A model generated the notes under the pieces. The model was not told the DNA's origin and did not search any database. It saw only the letters and a list, made by a program, of their open reading frames with translations. Below are positions 54,086 through 61,899 of a stretch of DNA of 64,000 nucleotides, one piece after another. The stretch comes from Rikenellaceae bacterium (GTDB taxonomy: Bacteria; Bacteroidota; Bacteroidia; Bacteroidales; Rikenellaceae): assembly GCA_015059785.1 (NCBI GenBank), contig SUZS01000007.1, positions 1 to 64,000 of the forward strand, written 5' to 3'. The position numbers were made by a program, and so were the translations under genes. Every line of letters begins with the position of its first letter. The first letter of the stretch is position 1.

Positions 54086-54990
54086 GACGACTTTTTACCT
54101 TAACACTTGCTGCCTTTATTGCTGTTGCAACTATGGCGCAGAGCCTAAATTGTGGCTCGTATAACATTCGTATGCACTCAAAGGTGGACTATAAGAGGGG
54201 CGACGGCTGGACTGAGCGCCGAGAGATTATGTGCGACCTTGTGGCATTTACCGCCTTTGATATCTTCGGTGCGCAGGAGGTGTGTCACGACCAGTTGCAG
54301 TATATGCTTGAGCGACTGCCCGAGTACGACTATATCGGTGTTGCGCGCGATGATGGCAAGACTAAGGGCGAGTATAGCCCAGTATTCTACCGTCGTGACC
54401 GCTTTGTGTTGCTCGATAGCGGTACTTTCTGGCTCTCCGAGACTCCCGATGAGGTCTCATATGGTTGGGATGCCGCTTGCCGTAGAGTATGCAGTTGGGG
54501 GTATTTCAAGGATAAGCAGACCAAGAAGAAGTTCTGGTTCTTCAATACCCATATGGACCATAAGGGCAAGGCTGCTCGCGTGGAGGGCGCAAAGCTTGTA
54601 ATCTCAAAAATCAAGCAGATGTGTGGCGAGAAGGCAAATGTTATCCTTACGGGCGACTTTAATGTGGCTCAGGATAGCCCTGCCTATAACACCTTTGCAC
54701 AGAGCGGATTGCTTCAGGATGCCTATACCCTTGCACCTATCAAGCACGCCCCTGCAGGCACATTTAATAACTTTAAGGTCGGTACACACTCTCCAAAGCG
54801 CATTGACCACATCTTTGTTGCAGGTTGCGATGTTGCCCGCTACGGAATACTTACATACCACTACTGGAGCGACAATAATGGCACCGATACGAAGCTTAAC
54901 GACGCCCCTACGGACCTTACCGCCGAGCATCGCGGCGTACATATGCACTCCGACCACTACCCAGTGCAGGTGTTTGTAAATTTGAAGTAG
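54082..54990 (+). CDS. Secreted endonuclease/exonuclease/phosphatase-family protein
   Basis: A 302-residue protein with a signal peptide (1-19) and an EEP fold: SYNIRMHS, GAQEVCHDQ (metal-binding glutamate), NTHMDHKGKAARVEG, LTGDFNV, and HSDHYPVQVFV with the catalytic histidine. Exported members often act on sugar phosphates, lipids or nucleic acids; the substrate is unknown. ATGA overlap with ispE. Confidence 0.87.
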   Translation: MRRLFTLTLAAFIAVATMAQSLNCGSYNIRMHSKVDYKRGDGWTERREIMCDLVAFTAFDIFGAQEVCHDQLQYMLERLPEYDYIGVARDDGKTKGEYSPVFYRRDRFVLLDSGTFWLSETPDEVSYGWDAACRRVCSWGYFKDKQTKKKFWFFNTHMDHKGKAARVEGAKLVISKIKQMCGEKANVILTGDFNVAQDSPAYNTFAQSGLLQDAYTLAPIKHAPAGTFNNFKVGTHSPKRIDHIFVAGCDVARYGILTYHYWSDNNGTDTKLNDAPTDLTAEHRGVHMHSDHYPVQVFVNLK

Positions 54991-55120
54991 ACTATTGGCC
55001 GTTGGCTATTGGCCTTTGGCCGTTAGCTGTCGCGTTAGAGTTTTTATTCAAAATAACAGAGGCTGACTTGCAAGTCAGCCTCTGTTATTTGCCAATGGCC
55101 AATGGCTAATAGCCAACAGC
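54991..55120. repeat. Heptamer arms around a perfect 40-bp palindrome
   Basis: TTGGCCG-type heptamers (54994-55029) directly follow one stop codon and complementary GCCAATG-type heptamers (55091-55121) reach the stop of the converging gene. Between them lies a perfect palindrome whose left half is AAATAACAGAGGCTGACTTG (55051-55070). The whole gap can fold into one nested hairpin and probably ends transcription both ways. Confidence 0.8.
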
Positions 55121-56272
55121 CTACTCTGTCCATTTGAGGGCTGGGCACTGGTCAAGGTCATTGTTTGTGATAATGCTTGTGCCAGAGAAGATGTTTGCAA
55201 CATCTTGGTGATTTTTGAACTTCACATTGATATAGACCGTGTTAATCTTGTTGCAGAATGCGAAGACAGAAAAACCAAAGCTCTCTACGGTTGATGGAAT
55301 TGTTATTCGCTCTAACTGTTGGCACTCTATAAATGCACCATCCTCAATAGTTTTGACATTTAGAGGGATATTTACAGACTTAAGGCCACTGCGCTCAAAG
55401 GCGTTTTGGCCGATTGATACGACAGAGGAAGGTATGCTGTATGATGTAAGGCTTGTGCAGCCGCAAAACATATATGGCTCAATGCGCTCAATGGTGCGAG
55501 GCAGAATAACCTCAGTGAGTTTTGTGCAATCCTCAAACAGTCTCTGCTCTAAACGCGTAACGCTCTGTGGAATCTGAATTGAGGTGAGCATTTTACAACC
55601 CGCAAAGGCGCCTGACTCTATGCGTTCAATGCCGTTCTCAAGGACTACAGACTCAAGGTTTGTGCCCGCGAAGGCGGATGCTCCGATGCGCTTTGTTGCA
55701 CCGTGGACCACTACGCGCTTGAGTTTACTGTAGCAGAAGGCCTCCTCTCTAATCTCTTGCAGGTTGTGAGAGAGGGTTACAGCGGTAAGTGACTCGCCCT
55801 CAAAGGCGTGTGCCATAATTGTTGTTACGGGGTAGACCACGCCGTTATACTTAATACCGCCCCAGACTGTTACATTGGTGGTCTTGCCTCGCATAGGTTG
55901 AGATACGCGCATAAGGCAAGCCTCCTTTTTATCGGTGTGGATGACATACTCAATGCCGTCAATGATAACATTGGCGCCTCTGCCGTTCTGGCTGACAATC
56001 TGCGGATTGGTACAAACCTCGCTAATAGAGACCTTTGCCGCCTGTTGTGGCGAAGATTGACTTGCGGCCTTTGTCGGAGTCGCTTGAGGCTGACTTGTTG
56101 CGGGCGTGCTTTGAGGTGTACTTTTCTGCTCCTTGTTACTCTTATTCTTCAGCTCATTTATAACCTCATTGGTAACAGCCTTGCCAATCTTCTTGAGTAA
56201 ATTTTGGGCAGTTGCCTCATTTGCGGGTGCTGCAAACAGCAGTGCAACTAAAATAGTTAAAAGTTTTTTCAT
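55121..56272 (-). CDS. BspA-like leucine-rich repeat (LRR_5) protein
   Basis: A 383-residue secreted protein: signal peptide (cleaved near ATAQN), a helical then low-complexity S/T/P/Q-rich region (about 45-80) and at least six LRR_5 repeats with the pattern I-x-x-x-A-F-x-x-C-x-x-L (for example IESGAFAGCKMLTSIQIP, IEPYMFCGCTSLTSYSIP). Such proteins are surface or periplasmic and often bind host proteins or other cells. It lies 30 nt after the NfnB-like gene. Confidence 0.88.
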   Translation of the reverse strand: MKKLLTILVALLFAAPANEATAQNLLKKIGKAVTNEVINELKNKSNKEQKSTPQSTPATSQPQATPTKAASQSSPQQAAKVSISEVCTNPQIVSQNGRGANVIIDGIEYVIHTDKKEACLMRVSQPMRGKTTNVTVWGGIKYNGVVYPVTTIMAHAFEGESLTAVTLSHNLQEIREEAFCYSKLKRVVVHGATKRIGASAFAGTNLESVVLENGIERIESGAFAGCKMLTSIQIPQSVTRLEQRLFEDCTKLTEVILPRTIERIEPYMFCGCTSLTSYSIPSSVVSIGQNAFERSGLKSVNIPLNVKTIEDGAFIECQQLERITIPSTVESFGFSVFAFCNKINTVYINVKFKNHQDVANIFSGTSIITNNDLDQCPALKWTE

Positions 56273-56302
56273 ATAAGTTCAGGTTTAGAAATCTTCTCCA
56301 CG

Positions 56303-57682
56303 CTACTCCTGCAGATACTTATCTATAGCTGCGGCGGCCTTGCGACCTGCACCCATAGCGAGGATTACTGTAGCTGCGCCAGTGACAGTGTCGCCACCTG
56401 CAAAGACACCCTTGCGCGATGTACGGCCATCCTCATCAGCGACGATACATCCGCGGCGTGTAGTCTCAAGGTTGGCTGTTGTTGATGCGATAAGAGGGTT
56501 TGGAGATGTTCCCAGCGCCATAATAACCACATCGCACGCAATTTCAAAGTCTGACCCTGCAACCTCAATAGGGGAGCGACGACCGCTTGCATCTTCTTCG
56601 CCCAACTCCATCCTGACGCAGTTAAGTCCCGTTACCCAGCCCTTCTCGTCGCCAATAACGCGGGTAGGGTTCGTTAGCATACGGAACTCAATGCCCTCCT
56701 CCTTGGCGTGGTGTACCTCCTCCACGCGGGCAGGAAGCTCAGCCTCGGAGCGGCGGTAGACGATAGTAGCCTCAGCACCTAATCGCTTGGCAGTACGCAC
56801 TGCATCCATAGCAACATTTCCTCCGCCGACAACGACAACTCGCTGACCGACATAAATAGGTGTGTCATACTCATCATCATATGCGCGCATAAGGTTGGCG
56901 CGTGTGAGGAACTCGTTTGCTGATAGCACTCCGTTAAGGTTCTCGCCCTCAATGCCCATAAAGCGAGGCAGACCCGCGCCCGAGCCGACAAAGACTGCAT
57001 CAAAGCCCTCCTCATCCATAAGCGAGTCAATAGTAACTGTTCTGCCGACGATAACATCGGTCTCAAACTTCACACCCAGTCGCTTAACACTCTCAACCTC
57101 CTTTGCAACAATGCTCTTCTTAGGGAGTCGGAACTCTGGAATACCGTAGACAAGCACTCCGCCCACATCGTGCAGAGCCTCAAAGACTGTCACCTGATAG
57201 CCAAGCTTGGCAAGGTCGCTTGCGCAAGCAAGACCCGCAGGACCGCTACCTACGATAGCTACACGCTTGCCATTGCTCTGTGGTAGTGTAACCTCCTGTG
57301 GATTGTTAAGCCTCCAGTCACCCACAAAACGCTCAAGTTTGCCAATGGCTACGCTCTCGCCCTTAATACCCAGAATACAGCTACCCTCACACTGACTCTC
57401 CTGTGGACATACGCGGCCGCAAATGCTTGGCAGTGATGAGTCTTGTGCGATAATATCAGATGCACCCTTAACATCGCCACCCTTAAGTGCCTCAATAAAT
57501 TGCGGAATCTGAATGCCTACAGGGCAGGCAGCTACGCAGCGTGGGTTTTTACAATTCAGACAACGAGAGGCCTCAAGAGTAGCCTCCTCAAGTGAGTAGC
57601 CAAGACAAACCTCATCAAAGTTTGTGGCACGAAGAGCCGGATCTTGTTCGCGCACCGGCACACGCGGTATCTTATTTGCCAT
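56303..57682 (-). CDS. NfnB-like / GltD-family NADPH oxidoreductase subunit
   Basis: A 459-residue flavoprotein usually annotated NADPH-dependent glutamate synthase small subunit (gltA). The N-terminus has two iron-sulfur cysteine sets (CLNCKNPRCVAACPVG and CGRVCPQESQCEGSC), then FAD loop VAIVGSGPAGLACASDLA and NAD(P) loop VVVVGGGNVAMDAVRTAKRLG. With the adjacent FAD/2Fe-2S subunit it matches the NfnAB pair that couples NADH, NADPH and ferredoxin by electron bifurcation; no large glutamate synthase subunit is nearby, which favours that reading. Confidence 0.88.
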   Translation of the reverse strand: MANKIPRVPVREQDPALRATNFDEVCLGYSLEEATLEASRCLNCKNPRCVAACPVGIQIPQFIEALKGGDVKGASDIIAQDSSLPSICGRVCPQESQCEGSCILGIKGESVAIGKLERFVGDWRLNNPQEVTLPQSNGKRVAIVGSGPAGLACASDLAKLGYQVTVFEALHDVGGVLVYGIPEFRLPKKSIVAKEVESVKRLGVKFETDVIVGRTVTIDSLMDEEGFDAVFVGSGAGLPRFMGIEGENLNGVLSANEFLTRANLMRAYDDEYDTPIYVGQRVVVVGGGNVAMDAVRTAKRLGAEATIVYRRSEAELPARVEEVHHAKEEGIEFRMLTNPTRVIGDEKGWVTGLNCVRMELGEEDASGRRSPIEVAGSDFEIACDVVIMALGTSPNPLIASTTANLETTRRGCIVADEDGRTSRKGVFAGGDTVTGAATVILAMGAGRKAAAAIDKYLQE

Positions 57683-57699
57683 AATAGATTGCTCCTTAA

Positions 57700-58584
57700 C
57701 TATTTATCCAAACCGATATTACACTTGTGGCCAGCCTCTCGCTCGGCCTTGATTGCTGCTGCTCGCTGCTCCTGCGTACGATACATACCCTGACGGCGCA
57801 TAGCCTCGTCAAAGTCTACATCGTAGGCGTTAAACTCAGGTCCATCTACGCAAGTAAACTTTATCTTGCCAGCGATAGTTACTCGGCAAGCACCGCACAT
57901 ACCCGTGCCGTCAACCATAAGGGCGTTGAGCGAAACTACGCAAGGTAGGTCAAACTTCTTTGCCGTGAGGGTGACGAACTTCATCATAATCATCGGGCCG
58001 ATAGCCACGCAGCAGTCGTAACTCTTGCCCTTCTCAGTAATAAGCGACTCAAGAAGTGTCGTTACAAGGCCGTGGAAGCCCTCGCTACCATCGTCAGTGG
58101 CGATATATAGGTTTGTAGCCACCGCGCGCATCTTGTCAGTGTAGATAAGCATATCTTTTGTCTTGGCGCCGATAATAACATCCACCTCTACACCATGCTC
58201 ATGGAGCCACTTTACCTGCGGATATACTGGTGCAGTGCCCACGCCACCGGCAACAAAGACAAATCGCCTCTTTTTTAGCTCCTCAATATCCTCTGCCACA
58301 AAGTCCGATGGGCGACCCAGAGGGCCTGCTACATCGGCAAAACTCTCGCCAACACCTTTAGCTACAATTTTCTTTGTCGATACGCCCAACGCCTGTGTAA
58401 CCATTGTTACTGAGCCCTCCTCGGTGTTATAATCTGCAATGGTTAGTGGAATGCGCTCGCCACGCTCCTCTGAGCGGACAATGATAAACTGTCCAGGCTT
58501 TGCCGACTTAGCAATACGCGGTGCGTAGACCTTGGTCTGCCAGATATTCTCGGCAAGCAACTCTCTGCTTAATATCTCAAACAT
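57700..58584 (-). CDS. NfnA-like FAD/2Fe-2S oxidoreductase subunit
   Basis: A 294-residue protein of the dihydroorotate dehydrogenase electron-transfer/sulfide dehydrogenase type. FAD region SEERGERIPLTIAD, NAD(P) region VFVAGGVGTAPVYPQ, and a [2Fe-2S] cluster site in GTGMCGACRVTIAGKIKFTC. It lies 17 nt upstream of the NfnB-like gene and 5 nt after DUF1573, in one operon. Confidence 0.88.
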   Translation of the reverse strand: MFEILSRELLAENIWQTKVYAPRIAKSAKPGQFIIVRSEERGERIPLTIADYNTEEGSVTMVTQALGVSTKKIVAKGVGESFADVAGPLGRPSDFVAEDIEELKKRRFVFVAGGVGTAPVYPQVKWLHEHGVEVDVIIGAKTKDMLIYTDKMRAVATNLYIATDDGSEGFHGLVTTLLESLITEKGKSYDCCVAIGPMIMMKFVTLTAKKFDLPCVVSLNALMVDGTGMCGACRVTIAGKIKFTCVDGPEFNAYDVDFDEAMRRQGMYRTQEQRAAAIKAEREAGHKCNIGLDK

Positions 58585-58589
58585 ACTAT

Positions 58590-59675
58590 CTATTTTTCTA
58601 CTATCGCCGTAACCTTTAATCGCTTTGAAGGTTGCTGCGGGTCGTTTGTTATAATCATTATACTGCCAACTACAGCCCCAAATTCTGATGCTGCAGGGTC
58701 AAATTTTACCTCTATATTGCTACTACTGTCGCTATCTACTACAGCTTTGCCCTTTAATGCTACGGTAAAAGCCTTGTTGTCGCACTCTATGTGCCTAATA
58801 ATTAGTGGCTCAAGACCAATGTTGCGAACAGTAATATAGCGACTGACTGCCTTATTAGAGTGTTTTAGTGTGCCAAATTTAATAAAATTTTCGTTTAATT
58901 GTACCTTTTGCCACTCTTTATCTGTGTTATTTTCGCGCTTGTCAATGGCTATGCCGCTGATAATTAGAGGGTAAGGCGAACGAATGCCATTAACATCAAC
59001 ATAGAGCACATCTTGTAGATTTCCATATTTATTACACCCCTGCGCAAGCAAATACCCAAAGTCTATCACGCTGCTCTGATGCGGCGGAATTGTGGCTGGA
59101 TAGTCAAGCGAAAGTACTCCACTCTGCACGCTCGGAATAAGTAGTAGAGAGATTGGCTTGTCTGTCGTATTGAAAACCTCAAAACTGCTGCGGCAACTCT
59201 TGCCGTGCTCTACATAACCAAAGGCGTGGTAGTTGATATCAATGCGTAGCCCGCCACCCAATATAAGTGGGTACTGCTCCTCAGTGCTCTTCTTGCGTGG
59301 AGTGATGTTGCCCGCAATAGATATCACCTGACGCTCCTCAGAGGTGGTAATTACAATTTTGCGGAAAAACTCCCCCTCGGGCTGATTCATCGGGTCAAAG
59401 CAGACTCTTATTTGGCCGCCCTTGCTCGGTAGAATAGGCTGACGCGGGAAAACTGCCTTTGTGCAGCTACAACCACCTGTTACATCCAACACAACTATAG
59501 GCTTGTCAGAACTGTTTATGAATTGGAAATTTTGACACACCGCCCCGCCATCCTCGGCAATAGTGCCAAAGTTGTGCTTGACTAAATCAAAGTGCAACGC
59601 ACGCTCTTGAGCTATTGCAGAGGCTGAAAAAAGCGTTGCAAAGGATAATATAAATATAGGTAAAACTCTTTTCAC
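58590..59675 (-). CDS. DUF1573 secreted protein
   Basis: A 361-residue protein with a signal peptide (1-22) and DUF1573-type immunoglobulin-like domains: HNFGTIAEDGGAVCQNFQFINSSDKPIVVLDV with GGCSC is the hallmark. A second similar unit follows (FGTLKHSNKAVSRYITVRN). Start is GTG at 59675, preceded 4 nt earlier by TAACTTTG, so it may be leaderless. Function unknown; operon with the Nfn-like pair. Confidence 0.85.
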   Translation of the reverse strand: MKRVLPIFILSFATLFSASAIAQERALHFDLVKHNFGTIAEDGGAVCQNFQFINSSDKPIVVLDVTGGCSCTKAVFPRQPILPSKGGQIRVCFDPMNQPEGEFFRKIVITTSEERQVISIAGNITPRKKSTEEQYPLILGGGLRIDINYHAFGYVEHGKSCRSSFEVFNTTDKPISLLLIPSVQSGVLSLDYPATIPPHQSSVIDFGYLLAQGCNKYGNLQDVLYVDVNGIRSPYPLIISGIAIDKRENNTDKEWQKVQLNENFIKFGTLKHSNKAVSRYITVRNIGLEPLIIRHIECDNKAFTVALKGKAVVDSDSSSNIEVKFDPAASEFGAVVGSIMIITNDPQQPSKRLKVTAIVEK

Positions 59676-59679
59676 AGTG

Positions 59680-59713
59680 CAAAGTTACACTTTTTTTTAA
59701 TTTTTTTCACAAA
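59680..59713 (-). promoter_or_regulatory. DUF1573 operon promoter
   Basis: Minus strand TTTG (59710-59713), 22 nt, TAACTTTG (59680-59687), then 4 nt to the GTG start. Spacing is slightly longer than usual. Confidence 0.55.
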
Positions 59714-59716
59714 ATA

Positions 59717-59748
59717 TTTGGTGGATAAAAAAAAAGCCCCTATATTTG
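59717..59748 (+). promoter_or_regulatory. tRNA operon promoter
   Basis: TTTG (59717-59720), 20 nt, TATATTTG (59741-59748), upstream of tRNA-Asn and divergent from the DUF1573 promoter. Confidence 0.8.
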
Positions 59749-59791
59749 CACCACGAAAAACGCAGAACACTCTGCGATGGTTCTTAAAAAT

Positions 59792-59865
59792 GCCTGAATA
59801 GCTCAGTCGGTTAGAGCACATGACTGTTAATCATGGGGTCCTAGGTTCAAGTCCTTGTTCAGGCG
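59792..59865 (+). tRNA. tRNA-Asn (GTT)
   Basis: Cloverleaf with acceptor GCCTGAA/TTCAGGC, D arm GCTC/GAGC, anticodon stem CATGA/TCATG with loop CTGTTAA (anticodon GTT at 59826-59828) and T loop TTCAAGT. The T stem CTAGG/CCTTG has one U-U mismatch. CCA is not encoded. Confidence 0.95.
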
Positions 59866-59959
59866 CATTTGCGCGAGGGTTGCAAGAGCGATGCCGAGGT
59901 AGTGTGGATAGCACTTCGGTTGAACGCAGAAATTTCTTGCTGTCCCAAGCCATATTTTT

Positions 59960-60034
59960 GGGAGTTTAGCTCAGCTGGTTCAGAGCATCTGCCTTACAAG
60001 CAGAGGGTCGGCGGTTCGAATCCGTCAACTCCCA
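59960..60034 (+). tRNA. tRNA-Val (TAC)
   Basis: Acceptor GGGAGTT/AACTCCC, D arm GCTC/GAGC, anticodon stem TCTGC/GCAGA with loop CTTACAA (anticodon TAC at 59995-59997), T arm GGCGG/CCGTC with TTCGAAT. CCA is not encoded. Part of its 3' end is duplicated in inverted orientation at about 60148-60165. Confidence 0.96.
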
Positions 60035-60045
60035 CACAACAGAAG

Positions 60046-60074
60046 ACACGCTACAGTAGTAGCGTGTTTTTTTG
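60046..60074 (+). terminator. tRNA operon terminator
   Basis: ACACGCTAC (60046-60054), loop AGTA, GTAGCGTGT (60059-60067), then a T-run. Confidence 0.85.
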
Positions 60075-60379
60075 TTTATATGAGTTCTATGTGAGCAAGC
60101 TCCCAGAACTCATATAAACAAAAAAAGCAAGCTTTCGCTTGCCTTCTGTTAGGAGTTGACGGAGTTAGAATTAATGGGCGGTTACCTCGGTCGTGTATCT
60201 CCGCACCGCGTTCCGCGACTGCGGCACTCCCTCGGTGATGACGCGCTGTAGCGAAAGCCACAGCGCGACATTCGAATCCGAGTTTCTTTTGGGGAGCGTG
60301 TAAGCAAGCTTCCAGAACTCATATAAACAAAATAAGCAAGTCTCTTTGGAAAAGGGGTGGTTCAGGCAGTACTGCGTAG
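60068..60379. repeat. Inverted tRNA-tail repeat region
   Basis: TTTGTTTATATGAGTTCT and AGAACTCATATAAACAAA (about 60071-60122) form a long perfect stem. An inverted copy of the tRNA-Val tail plus a GCAAGC-GAAA-GCTTGC hairpin lies at about 60122-60165; the AGAACTCATATAAACAAAA unit recurs at about 60314-60332. GCGCTGTAGC/GCCACAGCGC lies near 60242-60268. GGCAGTACTGCGTAGC (60365-60380), as at the end of element R, abuts the next gene's stop. No gene is supported. Confidence 0.65.
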
Positions 60380-61522
60380 CTACTCCACCAGAACGAACGG
60401 GGTGGTTTCGCGGCCGACGAAGCGGTAGAGGGTTGCTGTGCAGCTTTGGAACGGCTTGTTGCGTTTGCGGTGGGAGATATAGAAGTAGTTATCGCCTAAG
60501 GCATGCATACCTGTTGAGGCCTTGTCAAAGTGCCAGCCGCGCACATCGGTATGGTTCGGGTCGGTCATACCGCGGCCGCAGAGTGTAAGCACATTCTGCT
60601 TCTTGGCGTACTCTACACCCTTGAGGGTCTGCTTCTTTGGAGCGATGTTGCCATCTATTGCGTGAAGTGTGAAGCCTGCAAAATCGCTCTTCTTGGTTTC
60701 GTAAGTTCCTAAGAACCAGAAGTTTCGCGTTGCATCGTACTCCATATTCTGCACTCCCCAGTTGCGGTTGCCAGTATAGACGAAGTATCTTCCTGCGGGT
60801 TTTGCAGGGCCAGAGGTGTGCATGCTCTCTTGTGATAGAGGGTGTTCGTACTTCTTCCAATTTTTGGTGTCATACTGGAGTAGCACTTGATAGTCATTAT
60901 CTGTTCGGGAGCTGTCTCCGTAGATGCCGTATGCTATTGTCAGATAACGCTTGCCGTCGCTCTTGCCGAACTTTGGGCCGAAGGTTATGCCGTCAAAGCC
61001 ACTGCAGCCGTAGCGGTGCTCAAGGGTCTTGCCGTTGCTAACAACCTTAGCCTCAAAGTCCTCAAGGACTGTTGGAAGGTATACAGAGGTCATTATGCCG
61101 TCCTTCTCGGCGCTCATACCCTCGCGGGTAATCTTGTCTACATCAAAAATTGCCACATAGAAGGCTGTTGTCCAGTGCTTTGTGGTGTTCTCCTGTTTAA
61201 GGATGCCGCGGCCTATAGAGTCATTTTTGTACTCCAATGAGCCATATATGCGACCATCCTCCTCGTTGAACTCAATACAACCGAGGTGACCGAGTAGGCC
61301 GGTCACTGTGCCGACGATATTTCCCTGTAGGTCGGCCTTGATGAGCATTGTTGTAAAGGAGTAGTAGATGTATCCCTTCTTGGTATCTACGGCAATGCCC
61401 TGTATATGTCCCGCCTTCCACTCTTTAGAGTATATTGTGCGAGGTAGCTCTTTTACATTTTGTGCAACAACGCTCGCAACACCAATAGTGAGTGCTGCAA
61501 TAAGTGTAATAATGTGTCTCAT
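60380..61522 (-). CDS. Secreted beta-propeller-like protein, unknown
   Basis: A 380-residue protein with a signal peptide (cleaved near VVAQN) and repeated strand pairs such as HIQGIAVDTKKGYIYYSFTT, GCIEFNEEDGRIYGSLEYK and GVQNMEYDATRNFWFLGTYE, consistent with a propeller. A conserved-looking NRNWGVQNMEYD and CSGFDGITFGPKFG are visible. No family name can be given with confidence. Its TAG stop is directly followed on the minus strand by the R-type start CTACGCAG. Confidence 0.72.
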   Translation of the reverse strand: MRHIITLIAALTIGVASVVAQNVKELPRTIYSKEWKAGHIQGIAVDTKKGYIYYSFTTMLIKADLQGNIVGTVTGLLGHLGCIEFNEEDGRIYGSLEYKNDSIGRGILKQENTTKHWTTAFYVAIFDVDKITREGMSAEKDGIMTSVYLPTVLEDFEAKVVSNGKTLEHRYGCSGFDGITFGPKFGKSDGKRYLTIAYGIYGDSSRTDNDYQVLLQYDTKNWKKYEHPLSQESMHTSGPAKPAGRYFVYTGNRNWGVQNMEYDATRNFWFLGTYETKKSDFAGFTLHAIDGNIAPKKQTLKGVEYAKKQNVLTLCGRGMTDPNHTDVRGWHFDKASTGMHALGDNYFYISHRKRNKPFQSCTATLYRFVGRETTPFVLVE

Positions 61523-61535
61523 AGCTATTTAGGTT

Positions 61536-61796
61536 TTATTTGTTAGCAGAATTGTGGTCAATATCGCAGCCAGCGCAGTTGCCAGTGCAGACGGTGTCAG
61601 TGTCGCAACTCTCGGCGGCAATATCCTCGCGAGTCTCCTGTACGGCACACTTAATGCCGAGCTTTTTCATGTTTGGATTTGTAGAGATTTCTGACTCGAT
61701 ATGATGACCCTTAACCATGAGGGTTATAGAGAGCGCAACGGCGAAAAAAGCGACTGCTCCAATAGTAAAAAGTATAACAACTAAATAGTTGGGCAT
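61536..61796 (-). CDS. Small membrane protein with cysteine-rich tail
   Basis: An 86-residue protein with one N-terminal membrane helix (MPNYLVVILFTIGAVAFFAV) and a tail containing CDTDTVCTGNCAGCD, four cysteines that could hold a metal or iron-sulfur cluster. Start ATG 61796. It lies 13 nt upstream of the propeller-like gene and is probably co-transcribed with it. Not recognised; similar short proteins in this phylum are annotated as hypothetical. Confidence 0.68.
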   Translation of the reverse strand: MPNYLVVILFTIGAVAFFAVALSITLMVKGHHIESEISTNPNMKKLGIKCAVQETREDIAAESCDTDTVCTGNCAGCDIDHNSANK

Positions 61797-61872
61797 AAGC
61801 AAGTTACAAAATTTACTTAAATTTATTTTACATTAAAGTTTTCTAAACCTTTGATTTCTCGCTACAAATTTA

Positions 61873-61880
61873 TAAATTTG
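61873..61880 (+). promoter_or_regulatory. -7 box of trkA
   Basis: TAAATTTG 19 nt before the trkA ATG; no convincing -33 box seen. Confidence 0.5.
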
Positions 61881-61899
61881 TCTGAAATTTTGCAAATCT

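Noticed and set aside
56303..57682. Glutamate synthase small subunit as the function
   Set aside because: No large subunit is nearby and the partner gene is an NfnA-like subunit, so an NfnB-like role is preferred; the common annotation may still be seen in databases.
59866..59959. A third tRNA between tRNA-Asn and tRNA-Val
   Set aside because: No cloverleaf can be formed; GGTAGTGTGGATAGCACTTCGG lacks the required arms.
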